A DNA stretch of 64,000 nt from an uncultured bacterium (GTDB taxonomy: Bacteria; Verrucomicrobiota; Lentisphaeria; Victivallales; UBA1829). The stretch's first letter is position 1; every line of letters starts with the position of its first letter. Location: assembly GCA_949292215.1 (NCBI GenBank), contig CASEYW010000083.1:1-64000 (forward strand), in the 5' to 3' direction. The notes below the pieces were generated by a model, which was not told where the DNA came from, searched no databases, and saw only the letters and a program-made list of their open reading frames with translations. Shown here piece after piece: positions 17,674 through 26,286 of the stretch. The position numbers and the translations under genes were made by a program.

Positions 17674-18732
17674 ATGAGTACAGCTGTTCAAATCAATCAG
17701 ATTTCAAAGTCGTATGTCAAAGGAAAGACGGTCCTGAAACCGATCGACCTGACAATCAATGCAGGTGAGCTCTTCTTCCTCCTCGGATCTTCCGGATGTG
17801 GAAAATCGACCCTTCTGCGGATCATTGCCGGACTGCTGGAACCGGATTCTGGAACGATCCGGTTCAATGGTTCGGATATTACACATCTTCCTCCTGAAAA
17901 GCGCAGAGCCGCGATGGTTTTCCAGAATTATGCGCTTTGGCCGCATATGGATGTCTTTGAGAATGTCGCGTTCGGGCTCCGTGTTCGTGGCGAGAAGAAT
18001 GCGGAGATCCGGACAAAGGTGATGGAAACTCTTGAACTGGTGCGTCTTTCCGATTGTGCTGATCGGAAGATTCAGTCCCTCTCCGGTGGGCAGCAGCAGC
18101 GGGTTGCTCTTGCTCGTGCGCTGGCAGTGATGCCCTCCGTGCTTCTTCTCGACGAGCCGCTTTCCAATCTGGATGCTCGCTTGCGGGATTCCATGCGTCT
18201 TGAGATTCGCCGAATCTGCAAGGAGCGCGGAGTGACGGCAATTTATGTGACGCATGACCGGAAGGAGGCTCTCAGCATGGCCGACCGCATCGCCGTTCTG
18301 AATGGCGGAGAACTGGTGCAGCTCGGCACCCCGGAGCAGGTCTATCGCCGTCCGGTCAACAACTTTGTCGCCGGTTTTCTTGGCGATGCAAATTTCATGA
18401 AGGGAAAGGTGCTTTCTCTGGACAAGGGCATTGCTGAAATCGAGTGCAGCTGCGGACGCTTGCGGGCATTTGCATTTGGAAAACTTGCCATCGGTTCCAC
18501 GGTGGAGATCATGATGCGTCCTGAAAATATCTCGTTCGAGAGAACCGCCCCAGATGCGAACCGAATGGCCTGCGTCCTGAAAGATGGGTCCTTCCTCGGG
18601 GAACGGACGGAATGGCATCTCTTTTCTGTCAATGATCCGGTGATGGTGTTTGAGACTGCTTCTCCTGCCCGGAAATCGGGACATACCTACGAACTCTTTG
18701 TTCGCCCGGAGCATATCATCGTTATGAATTGA
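17674..18732 (+). CDS. ABC transporter ATP-binding protein, MalK/PotA/FbpC type, without visible partners
   Basis: The 352-residue ATPase has Walker A GSSGCGKS (38-45), a Q-loop VFQNYALWPH, the signature LSGGQQQR, Walker B LLLDEPLSNLDAR and the H-loop YVTHDRKEA. A C-terminal TOBE-type domain (about 240-352) marks it as an importer ATPase of the MalK/UgpC/PotA/FbpC group, which energises uptake of sugars, polyamines or iron. No permease or binding-protein gene is adjacent, so it may serve transporters encoded elsewhere, as MsiK does in Streptomyces. The start has only a weak ribosome site and follows the HNH gene by 6 bases. Confidence 0.93.
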   Translation: MSTAVQINQISKSYVKGKTVLKPIDLTINAGELFFLLGSSGCGKSTLLRIIAGLLEPDSGTIRFNGSDITHLPPEKRRAAMVFQNYALWPHMDVFENVAFGLRVRGEKNAEIRTKVMETLELVRLSDCADRKIQSLSGGQQQRVALARALAVMPSVLLLDEPLSNLDARLRDSMRLEIRRICKERGVTAIYVTHDRKEALSMADRIAVLNGGELVQLGTPEQVYRRPVNNFVAGFLGDANFMKGKVLSLDKGIAEIECSCGRLRAFAFGKLAIGSTVEIMMRPENISFERTAPDANRMACVLKDGSFLGERTEWHLFSVNDPVMVFETASPARKSGHTYELFVRPEHIIVMN

Positions 18733-18872
18733 CGCATTTTCCGACGGAGGAATCAAGCTGCGCTTTTCGTACTTCTCCGGATACGATCCTCCTTGCCGCT
18801 GCATCAGAGTACCGGCAAGGGAACGTCAATGGATTTCCCTTTTTCCGCGTGATTCACGGAAATATGGGAAAT

Positions 18873-18905
18873 GTTCCTGGCGTTTTTCCCGGGAACTTCT
18901 TTTTC
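18873..18905 (+). terminator. Probable terminator of the tatD-HNH-ABC operon
   Basis: GTTCCTGG pairs with CCGGGAAC (one G-U) around an eight-base loop and is followed by TTCTTTTT. It lies in the convergent gap before the minus-strand glycoside hydrolase. Confidence 0.55.
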
Positions 18906-18912
18906 CGGCTTT

Positions 18913-21900
18913 TCATCGGGTCAGAACCAGTTTCCGGAATGCCGAGGGATGTTTCCCGTTGGCAATTCCCTGGCCGAATGCCATATAATAGTTGCGGATT
19001 GCTCCGTCCCGGTCGTGAATGACAATGGCGAAACCGAAGATGCGTCCCGCTTCCGGTTCAAGCGGGGAAAGCGTTCTCCACGGAATGGCGATCCGGTAGA
19101 CCATTTTTCCATCATTTTTTTCGATCAGCGATTCCGCTTCGTGGATCGCTCCTGTCGGTTTGCCCGCGGGAGCGTGCCAGCACCAGAGTGGTGATCCGGA
19201 GGCAGTACCGAACTCATAGTCATTGTTGTCGTATCCGGCTCCGGAGACGGCGTCGTTTTCCGTATCGAATGCAAACAGGATGGAATCACCTTTCCATAGA
19301 TTGGCGTTCCGGTCGGGATTGCTGTGGTCGTCATCTGAGACTTCTGCCATCAGATAGAAAAAGCGTTGATCCCAGGCGAGAAACACTTCAGCGGAGAGGT
19401 CTTCCGGTCCGCTCCACGAAATGAATGGATCCGGTGGAAAGACGTCGGAACGATTTCGCAGGACAATCTGCGGTCCGGCTTTTCGGAAATCGAAGGTCTT
19501 CCAGTCTTTGATTTCGGCCTTCCGGATTGGCATCACCGGCGGAAGCGAAACCGGAATGCAAAATTTGGAACCTTCCGCATCACGGATCTGAAGTGTCGTC
19601 CGGAAGGGAGCTCCGGCGTTCCATCCGGAAAGCGGGACGGAAATGCTTCGGTTTTCTTTTGGGCCGAGATTCAGTTTGTGTTTTTTTCCATTTGCTGCGG
19701 AAATTGTTCCACTCCATGCGTGCGGAAGATTGTTGCGGATGAGAAGGCGCATTTCCGAAAGACTCCTCAATGACGACGTCACTTGAACGGGAACTTGTTT
19801 GGCAATGTTTTTCAGGAGAGAGGAGATCAAAGTATCGCCGTTTCCTGTTTTCACGGACAGGTAATACGGGGCTTCCCCCAGCGGAAAACGGTTGCCAGTT
19901 ACCGTGGACCCGTACAGATCGCGAATGCGGGTGCCGGATGGTACCGGGAAGGGGAGTTCTCGCATGTTTTCATCTGTATTCCAGAGAGCGGCTTTGTCGA
20001 ACCCGTTTTTCTTCCAGCGAACAATTTTGATATCGCTGTCGGAGACGAGTTTGAATTCGCTTCCGCCTTCCATTTCGCGTGCCGCCTGAGCATATGCCGC
20101 CGCAGAGGGAAGCGGACGGATTCCGTTATCGTTGCGCCAGACCCCATATTCGTAATTGCCGTTTTCCGGCCAGCCCATTCCCGAGTACCAGATCAGCCAG
20201 CGGCATTCGGGAACCGTTCGTGCAAGAAGGAAGGTTCGTGCAAGATAGGATGCTGCACGTTTTGCCTGCGGAGAGTCGAACGGCGCGTTACCGTCGAGCG
20301 CCCAGCCGAGCTCACCAATCGCAAGGGTCTGTTTTCTGCCGTATTTACGGATGATGGCTGCGGCATCGTGAAGTTTCCGGAGCAGTTCTCCGCTTTCGGG
20401 CGAGGCGCAGTAGCGTCCGTCCAGCCCGATCGAACGCGGATAGGTATACGGGTGCGGGGCATAGATGTCGAAGAAATCCGCAGCTTTTGCAAAGACCCCG
20501 GCAGAGAACCAGGCCCCGTTCCCGGAACTGTTGATCATGAGTTTTCCTCCGTAGCGCCGGACGATCGGATGGATCTCTTTTAAAAGATCCGTGTAATATT
20601 GAACAGCCGTTTCCCGATTCATTTTTTTCATCCGGAGGAGGGTCAGGTCCGGTTCGTTCTGAAAATCGTAACAGAAGACTGCTTCCGGACTGGTTCTGAT
20701 GAATTCTTCCGTGAATGCCCGGATTGCCGATGGAACTGCCATGTCGCTTTCCGGCTGTCTGGCCCACGCGGGCACTTGTGCGATGTCTCCGAAGGAGTAT
20801 TGAACATTCAACTTCCGGAAGTCTTTTGTTTTCGCGGATTGCAGGTTCCGGAATTTGCGGGGGGACGGTTCTGTGTCAAACCAGCGCGGTCCGCCGCTCC
20901 GGAGGCGTGAAACGCCGATTTTCGGCAGAACCTCTTTCGGAACGGGGCTGTCCTGTATGCCGAAAAATCCCGCGTCTTTTTGAATCGGAGGAAACATCGG
21001 CGCCACTACAAACGGCGATGCCTGACGTTTCAAGAGGGTGCCGTTTTTGTCTCTTACACTCAGTTGGACCGGATAATATCCTGTTTCCGAGGCGAATGAA
21101 CAGGGCGTTTTCATCCGGAAAAGCCGGTCTGTTTGCAGTGAAATCTTGCGGAACTTACGCCATTTCCCTGGCAGTTCCAGTTGAAGAGTGAGCGGAAGAC
21201 GGTTTTCCGGAATGGAATTGTTGCGAAGGGAGACCGTCAGTTCTGGTATTTGACCTGTCGTTACGATTTCGCCGGGTTGTCCGACCGAGCTGAAAAGGCT
21301 GACCGCCTCCGAGGTACTGTAAGTGGTCGCCATCCGTCCTTCTTCGAGTTGGACGGCGTCAATCCGGATACTTCCTCGCGGATGAAATCTGCGGAACCCG
21401 ATATAGCCCGTTTCGGCGACTTTCTGCGGCGGAATAATCACAGAGTACCGTTTCCATTCCTGCGACATTTTGAACGTTTGGCTTTTCAGCCAGCGCCATT
21501 TGAGCGTGATTACCGAAACATTCAGTGTTTCTCCGGGAGTTCCTTTGGCATAGAAGGAGAACACATACGCTTTTCCCGGCTGAAACAGATTCCAGATCCA
21601 TTTGCACATGACCATGGTTGTCTCCGGAGGCAGTTCGAGACAGCTTTTGCCGTGGAATCCATCCCCTTCTTTTGCGTAGAGCTGTTTGACGGCGGAGAAG
21701 TTCATCCACGGGCCGGCCCCTGTTTCAAAACTGGTGTCGCCGGGAAGAAGATTCCTGGAACGAAGACTTTGCTGGTCTGCCGTCCGGGAGATTTGTGAAG
21801 AGAGTGCATTGTCTGAGCACTCCCAGCGGAGATCGTCGATTATCAGAGCTCCAGCGTCTTTTGTATAGCCGATCAGACGGAGAATGGCTTTGCGGCCGCG

Positions 21901-22392
21901 GTCGAATGTCAGGTTGACATCCGGAGCGTTTTCGGACCGTGTATGGCGGAACGCGGAGAAAGGAACCGTTATTTTTTTCCAGACTCCCGGCTCCGGCAGG
22001 GCAAACGATGCCGCGAAGAATTCACGCCCTTTGCCGTCGGGGCTCACTTCGACCAGTTCCAGGTGGGATGGCGGTTTACCGGAAACGGTTTTGATCCAGA
22101 AGGTGAAGCATTCCGCGTGATCCGGCAGCGGAGGCAGATTGATTGATACGCCCTGAAAGGATTTGCATCCGTAAAAAGTGATCTGAAGCGCCTGTCTGCC
22201 TTCCGCCGCGTCGGAAATAACCTTCCAGTCCGGTTTCTTCGACTGCTTGTCGCACCAGAATCCCCAGCCGTGCGGATAGCCGTGCGGATTGAATGTTTCG
22301 CAGTCATAGAGTTTGCCCGCATCTCCCCGTGCGGAGAGTATTCCGGTGGATGCGGCAAGCAGGAGCACCAGTGGAAAAATGATTTTTTTCAT
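18913..22392 (-). CDS. Large secreted clan GH-A glycoside hydrolase with carbohydrate-binding domains
   Basis: The 1159-residue protein has a signal peptide (MKKIIFPLVLLLAASTG, cleavage near LSA-RG). Two jelly-roll, carbohydrate-binding-like domains follow (about 28-190 and 213-355), then a barrel domain (about 460-800). The barrel carries the clan GH-A pair: acid/base Glu580 in FQNEPD and nucleophile Glu694 in IGELGW. The last 160 residues (AEVFLAWDQRFFYLMAEVSD onward) look like a CBM9-type domain. It resembles GH39/GH5-like enzymes; the glycan is unknown. The gene follows a pilin-like gene by 9 bases and a broken LacI gene before that, so all three form one transcription unit. Confidence 0.88.
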   Translation of the reverse strand: MKKIIFPLVLLLAASTGILSARGDAGKLYDCETFNPHGYPHGWGFWCDKQSKKPDWKVISDAAEGRQALQITFYGCKSFQGVSINLPPLPDHAECFTFWIKTVSGKPPSHLELVEVSPDGKGREFFAASFALPEPGVWKKITVPFSAFRHTRSENAPDVNLTFDRGRKAILRLIGYTKDAGALIIDDLRWECSDNALSSQISRTADQQSLRSRNLLPGDTSFETGAGPWMNFSAVKQLYAKEGDGFHGKSCLELPPETTMVMCKWIWNLFQPGKAYVFSFYAKGTPGETLNVSVITLKWRWLKSQTFKMSQEWKRYSVIIPPQKVAETGYIGFRRFHPRGSIRIDAVQLEEGRMATTYSTSEAVSLFSSVGQPGEIVTTGQIPELTVSLRNNSIPENRLPLTLQLELPGKWRKFRKISLQTDRLFRMKTPCSFASETGYYPVQLSVRDKNGTLLKRQASPFVVAPMFPPIQKDAGFFGIQDSPVPKEVLPKIGVSRLRSGGPRWFDTEPSPRKFRNLQSAKTKDFRKLNVQYSFGDIAQVPAWARQPESDMAVPSAIRAFTEEFIRTSPEAVFCYDFQNEPDLTLLRMKKMNRETAVQYYTDLLKEIHPIVRRYGGKLMINSSGNGAWFSAGVFAKAADFFDIYAPHPYTYPRSIGLDGRYCASPESGELLRKLHDAAAIIRKYGRKQTLAIGELGWALDGNAPFDSPQAKRAASYLARTFLLARTVPECRWLIWYSGMGWPENGNYEYGVWRNDNGIRPLPSAAAYAQAAREMEGGSEFKLVSDSDIKIVRWKKNGFDKAALWNTDENMRELPFPVPSGTRIRDLYGSTVTGNRFPLGEAPYYLSVKTGNGDTLISSLLKNIAKQVPVQVTSSLRSLSEMRLLIRNNLPHAWSGTISAANGKKHKLNLGPKENRSISVPLSGWNAGAPFRTTLQIRDAEGSKFCIPVSLPPVMPIRKAEIKDWKTFDFRKAGPQIVLRNRSDVFPPDPFISWSGPEDLSAEVFLAWDQRFFYLMAEVSDDDHSNPDRNANLWKGDSILFAFDTENDAVSGAGYDNNDYEFGTASGSPLWCWHAPAGKPTGAIHEAESLIEKNDGKMVYRIAIPWRTLSPLEPEAGRIFGFAIVIHDRDGAIRNYYMAFGQGIANGKHPSAFRKLVLTR

Positions 22393-22401
22393 GCGGGAAC
22401 C

Positions 22402-23136
22402 TCAGTTGTAATAAGCCCAGTATTTCCGCGCAAGAGGTCCCGAATAACGCCAGCTTCCGGCATGGCCGTCCACAAAAAGTACGTTTGCCGCTCCCAGATG
22501 GCGATAGCCGATTGCTTTTTTCCGGGCCGCCGGGTTTTCGATGGTCGATGTCTCCGCTGCGTAAACGACATAAGCAAAGGTGTTGTCGTTGTCCTGCATT
22601 GCATCGTTATCCGTCATCAGGAAGAATTCTGATGCGGAGCGCTGGATTCCGGGTTTGACCTTCGGAAACGAACTGCGCTTGATGAACCAGGGCGGGTTCT
22701 CCTTCGGTTCGAAGGAGGAGTTCATTCCGTAGTGAGTCATACCGCTGCCGGAATGCTGATGCGGTGCCACAACCGGACAGCGCCAGATGCCTCCGGGAAC
22801 TCCCGGGGAACTCGTCCCGTAGGGAATTTCCGTTTCCGGATAATTGCCGATTCTGTTCTTGCCGACGAATCCGGCATTGAGGAGCTGGCGGTTCCAGGCG
22901 GGATGCCCATTCAGCGCTGTTCCCCAGGTGTTCGCAAATGGAAAAAACTCCTGAAATGCATCCGCATACTGGTGCATGAGGAGTCCCGCCTGTTTCATGT
23001 TTGAAACGCAGGCAATCGCATGGGCTTTCATTCTGGAACTGTTCAGCGCGGGAAGAGGAATTTCTGCAAGAATTGCAATGATTACAATTACGACTAGAAG
23101 TTTTATCAATGTAAAATGATTCAGATTTCTTTTCAT
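22402..23136 (-). CDS. Type IV pilin-like protein with H-X9-DG motif and altered prepilin signal
   Basis: The 244-residue protein has the usual short basic leader, FTLI and a hydrophobic helix (LLVVIVIIAILAE), and the C-terminal H-X9-DG motif HLGAANVLFVDG that marks the PVC pilin-like (DUF1559-type) family. The conserved Glu at position 5 after the cleavage site is replaced by Lys (FTLIK, not FTLIE), and the helix ends AEIPLPALNSS. The cleavage site itself lacks the usual Gly. Such proteins are processed by prepilin peptidase and anchored as pseudopilins. It overlaps the upstream LacI gene by 4 bases and precedes the secreted hydrolase by 9. Confidence 0.88.
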   Translation of the reverse strand: MKRNLNHFTLIKLLVVIVIIAILAEIPLPALNSSRMKAHAIACVSNMKQAGLLMHQYADAFQEFFPFANTWGTALNGHPAWNRQLLNAGFVGKNRIGNYPETEIPYGTSSPGVPGGIWRCPVVAPHQHSGSGMTHYGMNSSFEPKENPPWFIKRSSFPKVKPGIQRSASEFFLMTDNDAMQDNDNTFAYVVYAAETSTIENPAARKKAIGYRHLGAANVLFVDGHAGSWRYSGPLARKYWAYYN

Positions 23137-24151
23137 GAAGAGACCTTCTGTTCAGTCTTTGTGTTGATGAGTTCAGGCGGGATCAGTACAGTATTCGGGA
23201 CGTCGTCCGGCGTTGCGAGCTTTTCCAGAATTTTCCTTGCGGATTTGCTGCCGAGAAGAAAGGCGCGCTGCAAAACACAGGGAATCTGATCCTGTTCTTT
23301 GGTATGCGCATAGGAGACGATCATCACATCTTCAGGGACCCGGACTCCGCTGAAGTTGAAGATGGATCGGATCAGCACAGCCGCTCCGTGGAAGCTGACG
23401 ACCAGAGCATCGGGCAGATCACCGCGCTGCAGATAATGATAGGCTTCTTCGATATGATCTTTATTGTCCGTTGTTTCCAGGAGCATGATATCGCTTTCCC
23501 GCAGTTCCAGATTTTTCCGTTTCATAACTTCCAGGCGGAAGCCGTCAAGCCTGTGTGCAAAAATGCGGGAGAGCAGAAAACCGATGCGTTTCCTGCCATG
23601 CGCCTCAAGATAATCACAGAGCCGATGCGCTGCTTCGAATTCATCCGGGCAGATGGTGTCGCAGGACGAGGGAAAACGCGCGAGTGTCCCTCCCAGCGCG
23701 ATCACATAAGGAATGCCCGCATCATCCAGTTCTTTCCGCAGTTTCGGTGAGTCCAGTGAACCGTGAAGAAGAATGAATCCCGAAATCAATTGCAGTTTTT
23801 CCGGCGGCAGGTCCAGCGTTTCTGTTCCATAAGGTTTGTCCAGAAGCATGGAGTCCATGTTATGGGCATTGAGAAGCGCACGAACACCCTCCTGCATCTG
23901 AATAGTGAAACTCATTTCCAGTATATTTTTCTGCTCCGGCAGGGGACAGATGACAAGACAGATCGTTTTGCGGGCCGGCGCAGCCGTCGTCGATGGTTCA
24001 TAGCCGAGCCGCTTCATCGCGTCCATGACCTTCCGGTGTTTGGCCTCGTTGATTCCCGGCTGATGATTGATTACCCGGGGGACCGTGCTCTGGGAAACAC
24101 GTCCTACCTTGCGATATCGGTCATCGTGATCTTTTTCCGTTCGTTGGCCAT
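23133..24151 (-). pseudogene. LacI-family regulator with a frameshift in the DNA-binding domain
   Basis: An intact 297-codon frame (start ATG 24026) encodes the LacI hinge and sugar-sensing domain, from MDAMKRLGYEPS to the stop. The missing helix-turn-helix is present just upstream but split: ATG 24151 gives MANERKKITMTDIAR then a stop, while the sensor frame reads VGRVSQSTVPRVINHQPG. One base is missing near 24103-24110, and TVPRV replaces the usual TVSRV. Without repair, the product would lack its first DNA-binding helix. A sequencing error is the main alternative. It heads the minus-strand cassette and overlaps the pilin-like gene by 4 bases. Confidence 0.8.
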
Positions 24152-24397
24152 TCCTTTGTTCTTTTTACATCATATTTTACTTTGAAATAAAAAAAAACAG
24201 GAGATGATATGAAAAAAAATAAAAATATTCGAATAATATGCGAGAATTATTCTTTTTCCTGTTCTCTTTATTTGATTCCGGTTTTTGAGGGACGTTCTGG
24301 AACGAAGGTTTTCTGAAAGATTCGATTTTCGTTTCTTCCGTTTGTCCGGATGGAATCCTTTTCCGGAGAAAAAAGAAAAATATTTCAAAAAGAGGGG
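24152..24397. other. AT-rich divergent intergenic region between the two LacI genes
   Basis: No gene is seen. The region is very AT-rich and holds two small inverted repeats: the palindrome TATTCGAATA (24226-24235) and GAATAAT/ATTATTC (24231-24237 with 24246-24252). These are candidate operator or leader elements for the minus-strand cassette, but no convincing minus-strand promoter was found. Confidence 0.4.
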
Positions 24398-24425
24398 TTG
24401 CTTTTTTCTTAAAAACGGTTATAAT
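24398..24425 (+). promoter_or_regulatory. Promoter of the right-hand LacI cassette
   Basis: TTGCTT (24398-24403), 16-base spacer, perfect TATAAT (24420-24425), about 50 bases before the LacI start. Confidence 0.75.
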
Positions 24426-24431
24426 TAAATA

Positions 24432-24448
24432 AGGCAAACGGTTTGCCT
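24432..24448 (+). promoter_or_regulatory. LacI-type operator
   Basis: AGGCAAACGGTTTGCCT is a perfect 17-base palindrome around a central G, with the AAACGGTTT-like core typical of LacI-family sites. It begins 6 bases after the -10 box, so a bound repressor would block initiation. This suggests autoregulation of the LacI-pilin-hydrolase unit. Confidence 0.8.
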
Positions 24449-24475
24449 AAAACAAAAAAATCATTTGGAATTGAA

Positions 24476-25525
24476 ATGAATTTAAAGAGTATTGCAGAGG
24501 AACTTGGGATTTCGCCATCCACAGTCAGCCGGGTTGTGAACGGAAATAAGAATTTTTCCGTTTCCCCGGAACTGCGGGAAAAAATCCTTGCCTGTGCGAA
24601 TGCCGCTGGCTATACGCCGAATCCGTTGTATCAGGCAATGCGGAAAAAAGACAACAGACAGATTTCCATTCTGATGTCGAATTTGCTCCATACGACTATC
24701 GGGACGGAAATTTCTGCGGGTGTCGACTGCTTTTGTGAATATCTGCTGGACCACGGTTTCAGTTTTCATTATCTCTGTCATACGCTGGAGCATCAGAAAA
24801 CCTACGGACTTCCGCCCTGGAAGGTCGCCGGAGCTCTTGCCGTTGATGTCAGGAGGGAGGAACTGGTGGCGGAACTGGATGGAAGCGGAATCCCGTATGT
24901 TTCCCTGAATGGCGCTTCTGGGCCGCATGGAACCTCGGTCATTACAGATGATTATGCAAACATGATGACCGCCCTCGAACATCTCTACCAATTGGGACAC
25001 CGGAAGATTGCCTATCTGAATTTTTACCGCAGTCCCGACCAGATTCCCTTTGAACTGGCGGATCATCACTACAGTGTCAGAATGAGAGTACAGGCTTATC
25101 AGGATTTCTGTCTTGCACGAAACCTGATGCTTTTACCGGAAAGCCTCGACAACTCCAGCGACCTGAAAACAACTCTGCAAGCTGCAATGGAGCAGAAAGC
25201 AACTGCTCTCGTTGCCTATACCTTTCATTCCGGAGTTCAGGCAGAATATTATTTGAGAAAATGGGGAATCCGAGTTCCGCAGGATGTCAGCATCATCGCG
25301 TTCAACGATCCGGATCTTGCGGAATTCATTCACCCGGCGATGACATGCATCAGGATTCCTACGGAACAGATGGGCCTTGCAGCAGCAAAGCTGATGATCG
25401 AAAAATATAAGAATCCGCTCCATGAAGCGGACAAGACCATTTCATTCCAGGGAAAACTCATCCAGAGAGAATCTACAGGACCATGTCCGAATAAAATAAA
25501 AACAAGAAACAAATCAGGAGGTTGA
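24476..25525 (+). CDS. LacI-family transcriptional regulator
   Basis: A complete 349-residue LacI regulator. Residues 1-50 are the DNA-binding domain ([20 protein letters not shown], then [10 protein letters not shown]), and the hinge and periplasmic-binding-protein-like sugar sensor follow, with [11 protein letters not shown] near 175 and [13 protein letters not shown] near the end. The ATG at 24476 is chosen because translation from the TTG at 24443 would start inside the operator. It is the first gene of a cassette with a pilin-like protein and a very large secreted hydrolase. A perfect palindromic operator overlaps its leader, so it probably represses its own cassette until a sugar binds. 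Confidence 0.95.
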   Translation: MNLKSIAEELGISPSTVSRVVNGNKNFSVSPELREKILACANAAGYTPNPLYQAMRKKDNRQISILMSNLLHTTIGTEISAGVDCFCEYLLDHGFSFHYLCHTLEHQKTYGLPPWKVAGALAVDVRREELVAELDGSGIPYVSLNGASGPHGTSVITDDYANMMTALEHLYQLGHRKIAYLNFYRSPDQIPFELADHHYSVRMRVQAYQDFCLARNLMLLPESLDNSSDLKTTLQAAMEQKATALVAYTFHSGVQAEYYLRKWGIRVPQDVSIIAFNDPDLAEFIHPAMTCIRIPTEQMGLAAAKLMIEKYKNPLHEADKTISFQGKLIQRESTGPCPNKIKTRNKSGG

Positions 25526-25530
25526 GGAAT

Positions 25531-26268
25531 ATGAAGCGAAAGAAAAGATTTACATTAATAGAATTGCTTGTTGTGATTGCTATTATTGCAATTCTTGCGG
25601 CAATGCTGCTTCCGGCCTTGAACAGCGCCAGACGCAAGGCAAGAGGGACTAGCTGTCTCAGCACACTGAAACAGATGGGACTCTCCATCACACTGTACAT
25701 GGATTCCTACAATCAGTGCATCGTTACAGAAAGCAACAGCCTCCTGAGGGATTCCTGCAGCATTTACTCGGAAGCTCTTCTCAATGCTGGATTCCTGAAA
25801 GCGGAGACCCCGGCAAGCTACATGTGCAGCGAAGCCGAACGTCGAGCCAGATGGAGCAGCGGAAGCCTCCTGAGCGCGAAAGACCGTTTGAAAGGACGCT
25901 GTTATGGAATCAACTACTGGGGAATCTGGGCGCAAGGCGGTAACTACAAAGGCAATTACACTGTGAAAATGCCGGAATCCACCAATAATGAGGACCGCCT
26001 GCTTTATTCCACGAAAATCAAATTTCCGTCCGCTTTTGCATTGCTGCTGGATACGAAGCTCGCAGGGTACAACAACAATGGACCGAAAGCGGTTATGGAT
26101 TCGAGTTCCATCGGGACGTGGGGAGCGCGGCCGTGGACGGTTCATGCTCCGATGCAGTCCATCAACATTCTGCGCGGAGATATGGGGGCAGCAGCCGTTC
26201 CGCTTGCATGGATGCGCGCCAATGTCCGCAAAGAGATTCTCTTCACTGTGACGGATGCAACATTTTAA
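25531..26268 (+). CDS. Type IV pilin-like (prepilin-type signal) protein
   Basis: The 245-residue product begins with a textbook prepilin signal: basic leader MKRKKR, then FTLIELLVV with the conserved Glu5 and a hydrophobic helix ending LLPALNSAR. The remaining part is a globular domain with several cysteines ([29 protein letters not shown]), as in the pilin-like proteins of Lentisphaerota. Its C-terminus does not show a clear H-X9-DG motif. ATG 25531 lies nine bases after AGGAGG. It follows LacI by 5 bases and precedes the giant hydrolase by about 18. It is presumably processed by a prepilin peptidase encoded elsewhere. Confidence 0.92.
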   Translation: MKRKKRFTLIELLVVIAIIAILAAMLLPALNSARRKARGTSCLSTLKQMGLSITLYMDSYNQCIVTESNSLLRDSCSIYSEALLNAGFLKAETPASYMCSEAERRARWSSGSLLSAKDRLKGRCYGINYWGIWAQGGNYKGNYTVKMPESTNNEDRLLYSTKIKFPSAFALLLDTKLAGYNNNGPKAVMDSSSIGTWGARPWTVHAPMQSINILRGDMGAAAVPLAWMRANVRKEILFTVTDATF

Positions 26269-26286
26269 TCGGAGATGGGACTATTT

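Noticed and set aside
24231..24252. Inverted repeat GAATAAT/ATTATTC as a terminator
   Set aside because: The stem is short and made only of A-T pairs, and no gene ends there. It was kept only as a possible regulatory site.
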